A stretch of 40,667 nt of DNA, taken from Candidatus Cryptobacteroides excrementavium. Its GTDB lineage: Bacteria; Bacteroidota; Bacteroidia; Bacteroidales; UBA932. The notes below the pieces were generated by a model, which saw only the letters and a program-made list of their open reading frames with translations, was not told where the DNA came from and did not search any database. This document shows positions 26,101 to 34,418 of the stretch, piece by piece. Where the stretch lies: contig JADILX010000079.1 of NCBI GenBank assembly GCA_017695025.1, positions 1 through 40,667 of the forward strand, written 5' to 3'. Made by a program: the position numbers and the translations under genes. Within the stretch, counting starts at the first letter, position 1. Each line of letters opens with the position of its first letter.

Positions 26101-26392
26101 TGCATCAGGGTTCCCGTATGTATACAAGACTCTCGGCATAGGGAAACTGATCGGGGCCCCGGTACCTGGAACGATGACAGCCGTATGGTGGGAGCAGCAG
26201 ATTGACCCCACACTCGTATTCGGCATACCTCAGGTAGGTGCGGTCGGACTTAAGGAAGGCAGATACCTCGAGAATCTGCAGGTAGAGCCTGACATACTTG
26301 TGTACAACGACCCGGCTTCCGTACTCAACGGCAGAGACCTGCAACTTGAAAGGGCAGTTGAAGAAATGCTGAAAGAAATTGGCGACAGATAA
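23168..26392 (+). CDS. Tricorn-like S41 family peptidase, exported
   Basis: Large protease of 1074 residues with a signal peptide (MKRTILTFAAALMFLGMSAA). The N-terminal two-thirds carries WD40-like beta-propeller (PD40) repeats such as NSISPDGKQIAFCYKGDIFVVP, DPLWTPDGKHIIFSS and LAVSPNGKEVAIVARGDVYV. A charged Glu/Lys linker (about 560-595) precedes a tricorn core domain with GSHTG (H765). A PDZ domain follows (about 780-850, KAGDIVTAINGKEIKAGENW), then the S41 catalytic domain with VIVDTRHNGGGW and the nucleophile in NYSDASGFPY (S977). Tricorn enzymes digest peptides from larger proteases; a secreted form would act in the periplasm or outside. It is first in an operon with a glycosyltransferase (4-base gap) and pyrC. 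No functional link to the glycan locus on its left is visible. Confidence 0.93.
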   Translation: MKRTILTFAAALMFLGMSAAEDAPLWLRKNSISPDGKQIAFCYKGDIFVVPAEGGKAVQVTSNAAYDSDPLWTPDGKHIIFSSYRDKSKDIFMTSPDGGVPVKVTDYPGNETPLAVLPDGRTVFSANIQADASYGDFPGESQLYAAGSPEERPQLVTSLPVSALSISGSGKILYEDKKGYEDPFRKHHTSSVTKDIWLYEPAAGETAFGINGNGRFTKLTSFKGEDRNPVFAPDGDTFYYLSEQDGNSNVYRSSLSSPEKSEQITFEKKHPVRYLSVSGNGILSYSFNGELYTLVPGSKPEKVDITIVSDENERESIYRTLTSGATDLAVSPNGKEVAIVARGDVYVASIDYGTTKRITDTPEQERNVCFSKDGKTLYYSAERDGFWGIYSTTLTGKDDKYFLLSVNMEEKLVTTPGETCFQPSVSPDGKWLGFLRDRTEIVIKNISNGKEKSLLKDVNYSYTDGDQHFEWSPDSRYILCNWQGNGGWNNEDIALIDIESGEVTDLTQSGYTDAAFRWAMKGKAMTWMTDRSGYRSHGSWGAEFDVYAMFFDGKTMYKFLRDEEEDEIEKLLATEKEEKQEAKDSVKSEKKPEKLVLDLDNREDRIVRLTRFSGRLGDHYLKQDGSKLYYTVRLEKSMDLCVLDIKDRSINVLARNVYGSLYPDADDKWLYILGGGGLSRIDMASGAKESITFAGEFDYRPKLEREYIFGHVWKQVQEKFYDPQIHGIDWAGYRDAYERFLPHINNNFDFQEMLSEMLGELNGSHTGARYFYRSGMNMGTLGLLYDYEYTGDGLKIKEVLKGGPVAVTAPDIKAGDIVTAINGKEIKAGENWFPLLTMKGGDKVLMTVKRQGKKSEDIWVEAGYTDYAQMYKRWVKQREDMVRQLSGGKVGYVHVQGMDSESFREVYSKLLGKYRGCEAVIVDTRHNGGGWLHDDLATLLDGKAYIKFEPRGQYIGTEPYSKWTKPSCVLIGEDNYSDASGFPYVYKTLGIGKLIGAPVPGTMTAVWWEQQIDPTLVFGIPQVGAVGLKEGRYLENLQVEPDILVYNDPASVLNGRDLQLERAVEEMLKEIGDR

Positions 26393-26396
26393 TATC

Positions 26397-27128
26397 ATGG
26401 ACAGGAAAATCGTCATCATTCCGACTTACAACGAAAAGGAGAACATCGAAAAGATCATCAGGGCGGTCTTCGCCCTTGATGGTCTTTACCATATACTCGT
26501 CATCGAGGATGGCTCACCTGACGGTACGGGAAGTATTGTGAAACGCCTCCAGGAAGAATTTCCGGACAGGCTGTTCATGATCGAACGTGCAGGTAAGCAG
26601 GGACTCGGCACAGCGTATATCACAGGGTTCAAATGGTCGACAGAGAAAGGCTATGACTACATCTTCGAGATGGATGCAGACTTTTCCCACAATCCGGAAG
26701 ACCTGCCACGGCTCTATGAGGCCTGCAGCAAAGGCGGGGCTGATCTTGCAATCGGCTCAAGATACTGCAACGGGATAAGCGTCATCAACTGGCCTATCGG
26801 GAGGGTCATCATGTCGTACTATGCTTCCGTCTATGTCCGCAAGGTTCTCGGCATGAAAGTCTATGACACGACAGCAGGCTTCAAATGCTACAGGAGAAAA
26901 GTCCTTGAGACCATCGACCTTGACAACGTGAGGATGAAAGGATACGGATTCCAGATCGAGATGAAATATACCACGTACAGGCTCGGCTTCAAGATAACAG
27001 AAGTCCCGATAATCTTCGTGGACAGGAAGGAGGGCACCTCCAAGATGAGCAGCAGCATATTCGGCGAGGCATTCTGGGGTGTGATGAAAATGAGAATGAG
27101 AAAGATAAAGCCTCGTACGGAGGCGTGA
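26397..27128 (+). CDS. Polyprenol-phosphate mannose synthase-like glycosyltransferase (GT2)
   Basis: GT-A glycosyltransferase of 243 residues resembling DPM1. It has the N-terminal IPTYNEKENIEKII, LVIEDGSPDGTGSIV, the metal-binding DxD in FEMDADFSHNPEDL (about residues 92-105), and TTAGFKCYRRKVLE plus GYGFQIEMKY in the second half. No C-terminal membrane segments are present, as in the soluble class of these enzymes. It would transfer a sugar, probably mannose from GDP-mannose, to polyprenyl phosphate at the inner face of the membrane. Bacteroidetes use such carriers for O-glycosylation and surface glycans. I chose the ATG at 26397; the ORF track begins at a TTG inside the preceding gene. It sits 7 bases before pyrC. 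Confidence 0.88.
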   Translation: MDRKIVIIPTYNEKENIEKIIRAVFALDGLYHILVIEDGSPDGTGSIVKRLQEEFPDRLFMIERAGKQGLGTAYITGFKWSTEKGYDYIFEMDADFSHNPEDLPRLYEACSKGGADLAIGSRYCNGISVINWPIGRVIMSYYASVYVRKVLGMKVYDTTAGFKCYRRKVLETIDLDNVRMKGYGFQIEMKYTTYRLGFKITEVPIIFVDRKEGTSKMSSSIFGEAFWGVMKMRMRKIKPRTEA

Positions 27129-27135
27129 AAGACGC

Positions 27136-28593
27136 ATGGCAATGGGACAGGATACAGGAAGGTACAGACTGCTCCACGACCTGACAGTCGTTACAGGGGA
27201 CTCTGAATGCACAGGCAGCATCTCCATCTGTGGAGAGTACATAGATGATGTATGGCTTCAGGACAAGGACGGGAACGTGGTGATGGACGGGATGAGCATT
27301 CCTTATTCATCATTGCCGGACTGTTATCTGCGTCTCCATCCTGATGCAGCAATATCCTGCTTTGACGGACTTGCCGCGTTTGCCGGAGGCATCGATGCGC
27401 ATGTACATTTCAGAGAGCCGGGAATGACATCCAAGGCCGACATGTCGAGCGAATCCCTTGCTGCAGTACTCGGAGGGGTCACCTCGTTCATAGACATGCC
27501 CAATACCACTCCGCCCACAATATCAGCCTCACGGCTCAAGGAGAAACTGTCTATGGCCGCAGGCCGCTGCTGGGCCAACTACGGTTTCCACATCGGGGCC
27601 ACCAATTCCAATGCGACTGAGATTGCTTCCCTCATTGAAGGTAAGGAGATAGACGGGATAACATCGGGAGACTTCGGAGGGATCAAAGTATTCATGGGCT
27701 CATCTACAGGAAACATGCTTGTAGATGACAGCGATGCGCTCTCTGCATTTTTCATGATGAAAGGCAAGGAGGTTCTCGTCCACAGCGAAGACGAGGGGCT
27801 CATCAGAAAAAACCTCGCTGAGGCGAAAGAAAAATACGGGGACAATGTACCGTTCAGCGCCCATAAGGACATAAGAAGCCGTCAGGCATGCATACGGTCA
27901 ACTGTCAGAGCGCTTGAACTTGCCATGAAATACGGCACAAGACTGCATGTACTGCATGTCTCCACAAAAGAAGAGATAGAAATGATACGGCAGGCAAAGA
28001 GGTACAACCCTCTCATTACCGCCGAGACTTCAGCCGGCTATCTGTGGTTCTCTTCAGAAGACTATGACAGACTCGGAAGCCATCTGAAATGCAATCCTGC
28101 CGTCAAGGATCCGGAAGACAGGGAGGCACTGAGAGAGGCCCTCAAAGACGGCAGCATAGACACCATTGGCTCTGATCATGCCCCGCATCTTGTCTCGGAA
28201 AAGGCACGGGGCTATCTTGATGCCCCTTCAGGACTGCCTTCTGTCCGGCAGACACTTCCGGTACTTCTGACTGTTGCCCGGGACCGGGGAATACCGCTCT
28301 CCAGAATAGCATCTGTCTTTTCTGAAAAGGCAAGTGCGATGTTCGGCATTAAAGACAGGGGATGCATCCGTAAGGGCTACAAGGCGGACATAGTGATAAC
28401 GGATCCGCATGAGAGACACACAGTCACACAGACTGATGACGGTTACCGCTGCGGATGGACACCATACGAAGGCATCGTCCTCAACGGCACAATCAAGACA
28501 GTATTCGTGAACGGGCAGGAGACGGTCAAAGACTCCCGGTTAAACTGCGGAAGCCCGTCCGGACAGAAACTTGCTTTTGAAAAACTTCAATAA
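27136..28593 (+). CDS. pyrC: Dihydroorotase (class I type)
   Basis: Cyclises N-carbamoyl-L-aspartate to dihydroorotate, the third step of pyrimidine synthesis. It is an amidohydrolase: DAHVHFREPGMTSK with H89 and H91 as metal ligands, GGIKVFMGSSTGN holding the presumed carboxylated or bridging Lys, HVLHVSTKEEIE, and SDHAPHLVSEK with the catalytic Asp. ADIVITDP marks the C-terminal beta-sandwich. At 485 residues it is some 40 longer than typical, mainly through an extended N-terminus (MAMGQDTGRYRLLHDLTVVTG) and a loop before the first His pair. It ends an operon with the S41 protease and glycosyltransferase genes. It converges with the bactofilin gene across 38 bases, with no strong terminator seen. 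Confidence 0.92.
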   Translation: MAMGQDTGRYRLLHDLTVVTGDSECTGSISICGEYIDDVWLQDKDGNVVMDGMSIPYSSLPDCYLRLHPDAAISCFDGLAAFAGGIDAHVHFREPGMTSKADMSSESLAAVLGGVTSFIDMPNTTPPTISASRLKEKLSMAAGRCWANYGFHIGATNSNATEIASLIEGKEIDGITSGDFGGIKVFMGSSTGNMLVDDSDALSAFFMMKGKEVLVHSEDEGLIRKNLAEAKEKYGDNVPFSAHKDIRSRQACIRSTVRALELAMKYGTRLHVLHVSTKEEIEMIRQAKRYNPLITAETSAGYLWFSSEDYDRLGSHLKCNPAVKDPEDREALREALKDGSIDTIGSDHAPHLVSEKARGYLDAPSGLPSVRQTLPVLLTVARDRGIPLSRIASVFSEKASAMFGIKDRGCIRKGYKADIVITDPHERHTVTQTDDGYRCGWTPYEGIVLNGTIKTVFVNGQETVKDSRLNCGSPSGQKLAFEKLQ

Positions 28594-28631
28594 TGGTTCT
28601 GCACTGCAACCGAAGCAGAGGCGGCAGGACA

Positions 28632-29063
28632 CTATTTCTTTTCCGGCTTCTGTGCTGAAGCAGCCTCAGGCTTCTTGCTTTCCGGCCTGTAGTTTCTGGC
28701 TACTGCATCATATTCCTCAGTCGTTATCATCTTGCAGGAGCCGTTGAAAGTAGCTCCGAGTTCCACGATGAGTTTCCTTACCTGAAGATTGGCATTGACC
28801 TTACACTCTGCCTTGAGAGAGGTAGTATCCTTTATAGTGATATTGCCCGAAATCTTGCCCCAGATATCCACATTGGAACATACTACGTCACCCATGACTT
28901 CGGCAGACTCGCCTACAACGAGTTTCCCGTCAGAATACAGTTTGCCTTCAAAGCGTCCGTCCACCCTGATGTCGGAATTCGATGCCATCTCGCCCTTGAA
29001 AACCGTCCCGGATGAGATGCGGCTTATGGAATTGACATTTACCTGAGGTTCTACTTTTCCCAT
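28632..29063 (-). CDS. Bactofilin (polymer-forming cytoskeletal protein)
   Basis: Small protein of 143 residues with one bactofilin (DUF583) domain, about 15-115. This is a right-handed beta-helix with repeated short strands: FKGEMASNSDIRVDGRFEGKLYSDGKLVVGESAEVMGDVVCSNVDIWGKISGNITI. Such domains polymerise without nucleotide into filaments that organise cell shape, the wall or polar complexes. The flanks are disordered, and the C-terminal tail is rich in Lys, Pro, Glu and Ala (PESKKPEAASAQKPEKK). It starts 37 bases after the secA stop on the same strand, with no terminator-like hairpin between, so co-transcription with secA is likely. Confidence 0.93.
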   Translation of the reverse strand: MGKVEPQVNVNSISRISSGTVFKGEMASNSDIRVDGRFEGKLYSDGKLVVGESAEVMGDVVCSNVDIWGKISGNITIKDTTSLKAECKVNANLQVRKLIVELGATFNGSCKMITTEEYDAVARNYRPESKKPEAASAQKPEKK

Positions 29064-29100
29064 TTTATCTTATTTTTTTATTGTATTCAGAATAACATAC

Positions 29101-32100
29101 TTATAGATTGCGCCCGTGGCAGTTCTTGTATTTCTTGCCGGAGCCGCATGGACACGGGTCATTTCTGCCCACAGTCTTTTCAACATGCACCGGGGCCTTG
29201 CTCTTAGGCTCACCGCTGTTGGTGACGAGATCAGTCCTGCTTGTGCGCATCTGGCTCATGTCAGGCTTGCGCTGAGGTGCAGGAGCATGGGCAGGAGCCG
29301 CAGCATCACGAAGCGGAATATGCGCCCTGAACAGGAATGACAGTATGTCCCTGCTCAGAGACTCGAGCATTGCCTTGAACAGGTTGAAACTCTCGAACTT
29401 ATAGATAAGGAGAGGATCCTTCTGCTCATATGTGGCATTCTGGACAGACTGCTTGAGGTCGTCCATATCCCTCAGATGCTCTTTCCAGTGCTCGTCAATC
29501 TGGTAGAGGGTTATCGCCTTTGTAAGGGTCCTGGCAACTTCCCTTCCTTCAGTCTCATATGCCTTCTTCAGGTTGACAGAAAGGGTCAGCATCTTGCGTC
29601 CGTCTGAAATCGGGATTGCAATATTCTGATATATCGCCCCCTGCTTCTCAAATACATCTTTCACAACAGGATATACCTTCTGCACCATGGCCTCCATCCT
29701 GCGCCTGTAGACATCAAGCATATTCTGGAACAGACGGTCGGATATCTCCGCCTTTTTGGCCTTGTTGTAGAACTCCTCGTCAAAGCCTGGATCTACAGAC
29801 ATGGTCTTCATGACGTATTCAGAGAATTCGTCATAGCCGTATCCGTCACAATTCTCGACAATGATGTCCGCCATGTCCTGCATCATGTTCATGACATCTA
29901 TCTCCACCCTCTCCCCTGAAAGGGCATTACGCCTGCGGGTATAGATGACCTCCCTCTGGGAATTCATCACATCATCGTACTCGAGCAGCCTTTTCCTTAT
30001 GCCGAAGTTGTTCTCCTCCACCTTTTTCTGGGCTCTTTCGATGGAGTTGGACAGCATGGTGTTCTCAAGAGCCTCGTCATCCTGCATTCCCATCTTGTCC
30101 ACAACTGCCGCAATCCTTTCAGAGCCGAACAGCCTCATCAGTTTGTCCTCGAGCGACACATAGAATGTAGATGAGCCCGGGTCACCCTGACGTCCGGCAC
30201 GTCCGCGCAACTGCCTGTCGACACGGCGGCTGTCATGCCTCTCTGTACCTATAATGGCCAGACCGCCTGCCTTGCGCACCTCCTCGGAGAGTTTGATATC
30301 CGTACCACGGCCAGCCATGTTGGTGGCAATGGTCACTGTACTCTTCTGTCCGGCATGAGCCACGACCTCGGCCTCACGCGCATGCTGCTTGGCATTCAGG
30401 ACCTGATGCTGGATGCCACGCAACTTGAGCATCCTGCTCAACAGTTCGGATGTCTCCACATCTGTCGTACCGACAAGCACCGGACGCCCTTCAGACGTGA
30501 GTTCCACTATCTTGTTGATGACAGCCTCATACTTGGCTTTCTTGGTCTTGTATATCAGGTCATTGTTGTCTATTCGGGCAATCGGCCTGTTTGTAGGTAT
30601 GACAACGACATCGAGTTTGTAGATGGACCAGAACTCGCCCGCCTCGGTCTCGGCAGTACCTGTCATGCCGGCCAATTTATGATACATGCGGAAATAGTTC
30701 TGGAGGGTGATGGTGGCAAACGTCTGTGTGGCTGCCTCCACCTTTACATTCTCCTTGGCTTCCACAGCCTGATGGAGCCCGTCACTCCAGCGGCGCCCCT
30801 CCATGATACGTCCGGTCTGTTCGTCGACTATCTTGACCTTGTTGTCCATTATCACATAGTCGACATCCTTCTCGAACATGGCATATGCCTTCAGCAACTG
30901 GTTGACAGTGTGGACACGCTCCGACTTCAAGGCGAAGTCAGACATTATCTCGTCCTTTCTGGTCTGCTTGTCGAAGTCGCTCAGCCCGCTCTTCTCCACA
31001 TCCGCTATCGCACTACCCACATCCGGAAGGATGAAGAACTTAGGGTCTGACAACTGTCCGCTCAACAGGTCGTGTCCGTTGTCAGTCAGTTCGACTGAAT
31101 GCTGTTTCTCGTTGATGACGAAATAAAGCGGATCCGTGACGACGGGCATCTCCCTCTCATTGTCCTGGATATAATAGTTCTCTGTCTTCTGGAGAAGTTG
31201 CTTGATGCCTGGCTCGCTCAGATACTTTATAAGAGGCTTGTATTTCGGAAGTCCCTTGTATGCCCTGAGAAGAAGTTTCCCGCCTTCGCGCTCGTCTCCC
31301 TCGGCGATGAGTTTTTTGGCCTCATTGAGGGTAGATGTGACAAGTGTGCGCTGGCTGTTGTAGAGTTTCTCGACATATGGCTTGAACTCCATGAACTGCT
31401 GGTCATCCCCTTTCGGCACCGGGCCGGAGATAATCAGAGGGGTACGTGCGTCATCTATGAGCACTGAGTCCACCTCATCGACTATGGCATAATGGTGCTT
31501 CCTCTGCACGAGATCGTTCGGAGATACGGCCATGTTGTCCCTCAGGTAGTCAAAGCCGAACTCATTGTTGGTTCCGAACGTCACATCGCATGCATATGCC
31601 TTTTTCCTTGCCTCACTGTTCGGCTGATGCTTGTCTATACAGTCTACTGACAATCCGTGGAACATATAGAGAGGGCCCATCCACTCAGAGTCTCGCTTGG
31701 ACAGGTAGTCATTGACTGTAACCACATGCACTCCTTTGCCTGCAAGGGCATTAAGGAATACAGGAAGGGTTGCCACAAGGGTCTTTCCCTCACCGGTAGC
31801 CATCTCGGCGATTTTTCCCTGATGAAGTACGATACCGCCGATCAACTGCACGTCATAATGCACCATATCCCAGGTGATCTCATTCCCGCCTGCCATCCAG
31901 TGGTTGTGCCATATTGCCGTGTCACCGTCGATTTCCACAAAATCTTTCGAGGTGCTGAGTGTACGGTCAAACTCCGTAGCCTTTACCCTTATCGTCCCGT
32001 TCTCCTTGAACCTGCGGGCGGTTGACTTCATCACCGCAAATGCTTCCGGGAGTATCTCGTTAAGCACAGCCTCAATCTCTTCATCCACTTTCTTGACAAG

Positions 32101-32373
32101 TTTGTCCGACTCTGTGGCAAGAGACTCTTTCTCGTCGAGCGGTATGTCTTTCTCCAGTTCGGCACGGATCTCCGCGATACGGCTTTCATCATCTGCTATC
32201 CTGTCCCTGATAATCTGCCTGAGTTCTGCAGACTTTGCCCTCAGTTCATCATCTGACAGACGGTCAATATTTTCGTACGCAGCAAGAACTTTATTCAAGA
32301 CAGGCTGGAGCTGCTTCAAATCGCGGTCCGCCTTGGAACCGAACATCTTCCTGAAAATTTCTGCTAATGCCAT
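29101..32373 (-). CDS. secA: Preprotein translocase ATPase SecA
   Basis: Motor of the Sec pathway that drives unfolded secretory proteins through SecYEG. The 1090-residue protein has Walker A MATGEGKT (about 191-198), [21 protein letters not shown] (DEAD-like box, about 298-316), [16 protein letters not shown], the second nucleotide fold motif [14 protein letters not shown], and [16 protein letters not shown]. It ends in the zinc-binding tail [16 protein letters not shown] that contacts SecB or the membrane. It is longer than E. coli SecA (901), as is usual in Bacteroidetes: a helical N-terminal insert (about 40-115) and other expansions account for the excess. An exact promoter match lies 57 bases upstream of the ATG, inside the end of the preceding gene. 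Confidence 0.98.
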   Translation of the reverse strand: MALAEIFRKMFGSKADRDLKQLQPVLNKVLAAYENIDRLSDDELRAKSAELRQIIRDRIADDESRIAEIRAELEKDIPLDEKESLATESDKLVKKVDEEIEAVLNEILPEAFAVMKSTARRFKENGTIRVKATEFDRTLSTSKDFVEIDGDTAIWHNHWMAGGNEITWDMVHYDVQLIGGIVLHQGKIAEMATGEGKTLVATLPVFLNALAGKGVHVVTVNDYLSKRDSEWMGPLYMFHGLSVDCIDKHQPNSEARKKAYACDVTFGTNNEFGFDYLRDNMAVSPNDLVQRKHHYAIVDEVDSVLIDDARTPLIISGPVPKGDDQQFMEFKPYVEKLYNSQRTLVTSTLNEAKKLIAEGDEREGGKLLLRAYKGLPKYKPLIKYLSEPGIKQLLQKTENYYIQDNEREMPVVTDPLYFVINEKQHSVELTDNGHDLLSGQLSDPKFFILPDVGSAIADVEKSGLSDFDKQTRKDEIMSDFALKSERVHTVNQLLKAYAMFEKDVDYVIMDNKVKIVDEQTGRIMEGRRWSDGLHQAVEAKENVKVEAATQTFATITLQNYFRMYHKLAGMTGTAETEAGEFWSIYKLDVVVIPTNRPIARIDNNDLIYKTKKAKYEAVINKIVELTSEGRPVLVGTTDVETSELLSRMLKLRGIQHQVLNAKQHAREAEVVAHAGQKSTVTIATNMAGRGTDIKLSEEVRKAGGLAIIGTERHDSRRVDRQLRGRAGRQGDPGSSTFYVSLEDKLMRLFGSERIAAVVDKMGMQDDEALENTMLSNSIERAQKKVEENNFGIRKRLLEYDDVMNSQREVIYTRRRNALSGERVEIDVMNMMQDMADIIVENCDGYGYDEFSEYVMKTMSVDPGFDEEFYNKAKKAEISDRLFQNMLDVYRRRMEAMVQKVYPVVKDVFEKQGAIYQNIAIPISDGRKMLTLSVNLKKAYETEGREVARTLTKAITLYQIDEHWKEHLRDMDDLKQSVQNATYEQKDPLLIYKFESFNLFKAMLESLSRDILSFLFRAHIPLRDAAAPAHAPAPQRKPDMSQMRTSRTDLVTNSGEPKSKAPVHVEKTVGRNDPCPCGSGKKYKNCHGRNL

Positions 32374-32429
32374 ATTTCTCTATCGTTTATATTCAATTTA
32401 TGTCCCATTTCGACAGGACCGAAATCCTG

Positions 32430-32460
32430 CAAATGTAATCATTTTATTGAAAGGAAACAA
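32430..32460 (-). promoter_or_regulatory. Predicted secA promoter overlapping the aminotransferase 3' end
   Basis: On the minus strand: TTG at 32458-32460, exactly 20 bases, then TACATTTG at 32430-32437, a perfect match to TAnnTTTG. The -33 element lies within the last codons of the aminotransferase gene (stop at 32444). The leader to the secA ATG would be about 52 bases. Confidence 0.7.
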
Positions 32461-33655
32461 TATCGGATTTCCCGGGATATGAAGATAATGCCTGCGACAG
32501 GACTTCCACCGCCCTGCCGAGGGCTTCGGCATTGAGCACATATGCCATCCGCACCTGTCTTTTCCCGAGGCCCGGAGTCACATAGAAACCGGCCCCCGGA
32601 GCCATCATCACAGTCTCTCCATTGCAGTCGAAATCAGACAGGCACCATGCGCAGAACTTCTCGGCATCATCCACCGGAAGTTCCGCCATCACATAAAATG
32701 CCCCTTTCGGCTCAGGGACAACCACACCGGGGATATTCCTGAGGCCGGAAACAAGCACATTGCGCCTGGCCACGTACTCGGAAATGACGTTCCCGATATA
32801 GTCCCGCCCGGCATCGAAAGACGCCTCGGCAACCAGCTGGCCGAGAAGCGGCGGGCTGAGGCGGGCCTGACAGAGTTTCATCATCCCGGAAAGCACCTCA
32901 CGGTTTCTGGAGGCAATACATCCCACGCGTGTTCCGCATTCAGAGAAACGCTTTGAAAAAGAGTCCACTATGACTGTATTCCCGCTGATTTCCCCAAGGT
33001 GTCCGGAGGATACATATTCAGCCCCGTCATACACAAACTCCCTGTACACCTCGTCTGAAAAAAGATAAAGCCCGTGCCGGCGGACAATGTCCGCAAGTCC
33101 CCGAAGCTCGTCTCTGGTATAGAGGCATCCGGACGGATTGTTGGGGCTGCATATGAGTATCGCCCTTGTCCGCGATGTGACCAGCCGCTCAAATGCTTCC
33201 GGGCGCGGAAGGGCAAATCCGTCGGAGATGTCAGTATGCACAGGGACGACACGCACACCGGCTTCCGCTGCAAAAGTGAGATAATTGGCATATGTCGGCT
33301 CTACGGTGATGATTTCATCTCCATAGTCAAGACATGTCAGGAAAAGGAACATCAGGGCCTCCGAAGCCCCGGTAGTCACAATGATTTCATCAGGAGAATA
33401 TGACAGCCCGTATCCGGAATAATAGTCTGACAGCCTTTTACGCAAAGAGAGAAAACCGTCAGACGGGCTGTATTCCAGCACTGTCCTCCCGATGTTCCTC
33501 AGGCTTTCAAGGCCGCACTCGGGTGTCCTTATGTCCGGCTGCCCGATATTGAGATGGTACACCTTCACCCCGCGTCGCTTTGCCTCGTCAGCCAGCGGAG
33601 ACAGTTTGCGTATCGGGGAATATGATATTTCCGAAATCCTTTTTGAGACCTGCAT
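32444..33655 (-). CDS. Fold-type I PLP-dependent aminotransferase
   Basis: Class I/II aminotransferase of 403 residues. It has KVYHLNIGQPDIRTPE at the N-terminus, TTGASEALMFLFLTCLDYGDEIITVEPTY, ICSPNNPSGCLYTRDEL (substrate and PLP contacts), LFSDEVYREFVYDG, and the PLP-binding lysine in DSFSKRFSECGTRVGC. These are the landmarks of the aspartate/aromatic aminotransferase group; which amino acid it uses cannot be told. The ATG at 33655 gives MQVSKRISEISYSPIRKLSPLADEA; the ORF track used a GTG four codons upstream. It lies 25 bases downstream of the beta-barrel gene at the end of the rml operon. Confidence 0.92.
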   Translation of the reverse strand: MQVSKRISEISYSPIRKLSPLADEAKRRGVKVYHLNIGQPDIRTPECGLESLRNIGRTVLEYSPSDGFLSLRKRLSDYYSGYGLSYSPDEIIVTTGASEALMFLFLTCLDYGDEIITVEPTYANYLTFAAEAGVRVVPVHTDISDGFALPRPEAFERLVTSRTRAILICSPNNPSGCLYTRDELRGLADIVRRHGLYLFSDEVYREFVYDGAEYVSSGHLGEISGNTVIVDSFSKRFSECGTRVGCIASRNREVLSGMMKLCQARLSPPLLGQLVAEASFDAGRDYIGNVISEYVARRNVLVSGLRNIPGVVVPEPKGAFYVMAELPVDDAEKFCAWCLSDFDCNGETVMMAPGAGFYVTPGLGKRQVRMAYVLNAEALGRAVEVLSQALSSYPGKSDIVSFQ

Positions 33656-33680
33656 ATTGCAACGCACTATATTACATACA

Positions 33681-34406
33681 TCAGAATCTGAACCCTACGG
33701 CTATATAGACCTGGTCCCTCCTTATTTCTGCCCCGCTGCCCCTGTGACGGTCGAGGAGCCCCCAGTCATAGCCTGCCTTGACCTCAAGGAATCTCAGGAA
33801 CTCGATGCCCACTCCGGCCCCCATCTGTACGTCGAACCGGCTGTACCGCCAGTCCGGAAGCACATGGCTGAAAGGATTGGCATCATCTGCCATGATATCC
33901 ACCCCGTCATACCTTGCCTTCCCGGTGTACATGTTATATGAAATATCACCGTTGACAAGATGGCCGCCATATTCTCCCACTACGGTGTACTTCTGCCTGG
34001 AGACAAGGCCGAGATACAGAGTAGGCCCGCCAAAGACATAGAGTTTCACCCCCGGAAGACCGAACTTATATTTCAGCATGATCGGAAGATTCAGGCTATG
34101 CTCGGTAATGTCACCGTTCAGCCTGAAAGACAGGACATCGGGACGGGACTTGTCCGTCAGATACGAATAATACAGGCCCGGCTGAATATGCAGCCCGGCA
34201 AAAAGACGCACCTCATCACTCAGCCCGACATAAAATCCATTGAGAAAATAGTCCGACATTTTACTTCCTGTGGCATTGGACTTCACGGAATATCTGGAGT
34301 TGAGATACCCGGCATCCACACCGCCGCGAGATGCGGCAGACAAGGCAGTGGCAGAAAACACGGACACTGCAAGCAGCACAGCCGCCATTTTTTTTGAAGT
34401 TCCCAT
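33681..34406 (-). CDS. Outer-membrane beta-barrel protein (PorT-like fold)
   Basis: Protein of 241 residues with a signal peptide (KKMAAVLLAVSVFSATALSAA). It has an alternating amphipathic strand pattern typical of the small outer-membrane barrels (OMP_b-brl) common in Bacteroidetes. Strand-like segments include EVRLFAGLHIQPGLYYSYL, EHSLNLPIMLKYKFG, VKLYVFGGPTLYLGLV and FDVQMGAGVGIEFLRFLEVKAGYDWGLLDR. The end VYIAVGFRF has the terminal Phe expected for barrel assembly. No enzymatic motif is visible and the role is unknown. It sits 12 bases after rmlB in the rhamnose operon, so a role with a rhamnose-bearing surface glycan is possible but unproven. Confidence 0.8.
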   Translation of the reverse strand: MGTSKKMAAVLLAVSVFSATALSAASRGGVDAGYLNSRYSVKSNATGSKMSDYFLNGFYVGLSDEVRLFAGLHIQPGLYYSYLTDKSRPDVLSFRLNGDITEHSLNLPIMLKYKFGLPGVKLYVFGGPTLYLGLVSRQKYTVVGEYGGHLVNGDISYNMYTGKARYDGVDIMADDANPFSHVLPDWRYSRFDVQMGAGVGIEFLRFLEVKAGYDWGLLDRHRGSGAEIRRDQVYIAVGFRF

Positions 34407-34418
34407 ATCCGCTGATAT

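Noticed and set aside
28594-28631. Terminator between pyrC and bactofilin
   Set aside because: Only a 4-bp CTGC/GCAG pairing is seen, too weak to call.
30235-31050. 271-residue plus-strand ORF inside secA
   Set aside because: Shadow of the conserved secA frame; rich in residues typical of antisense translation and without motifs.
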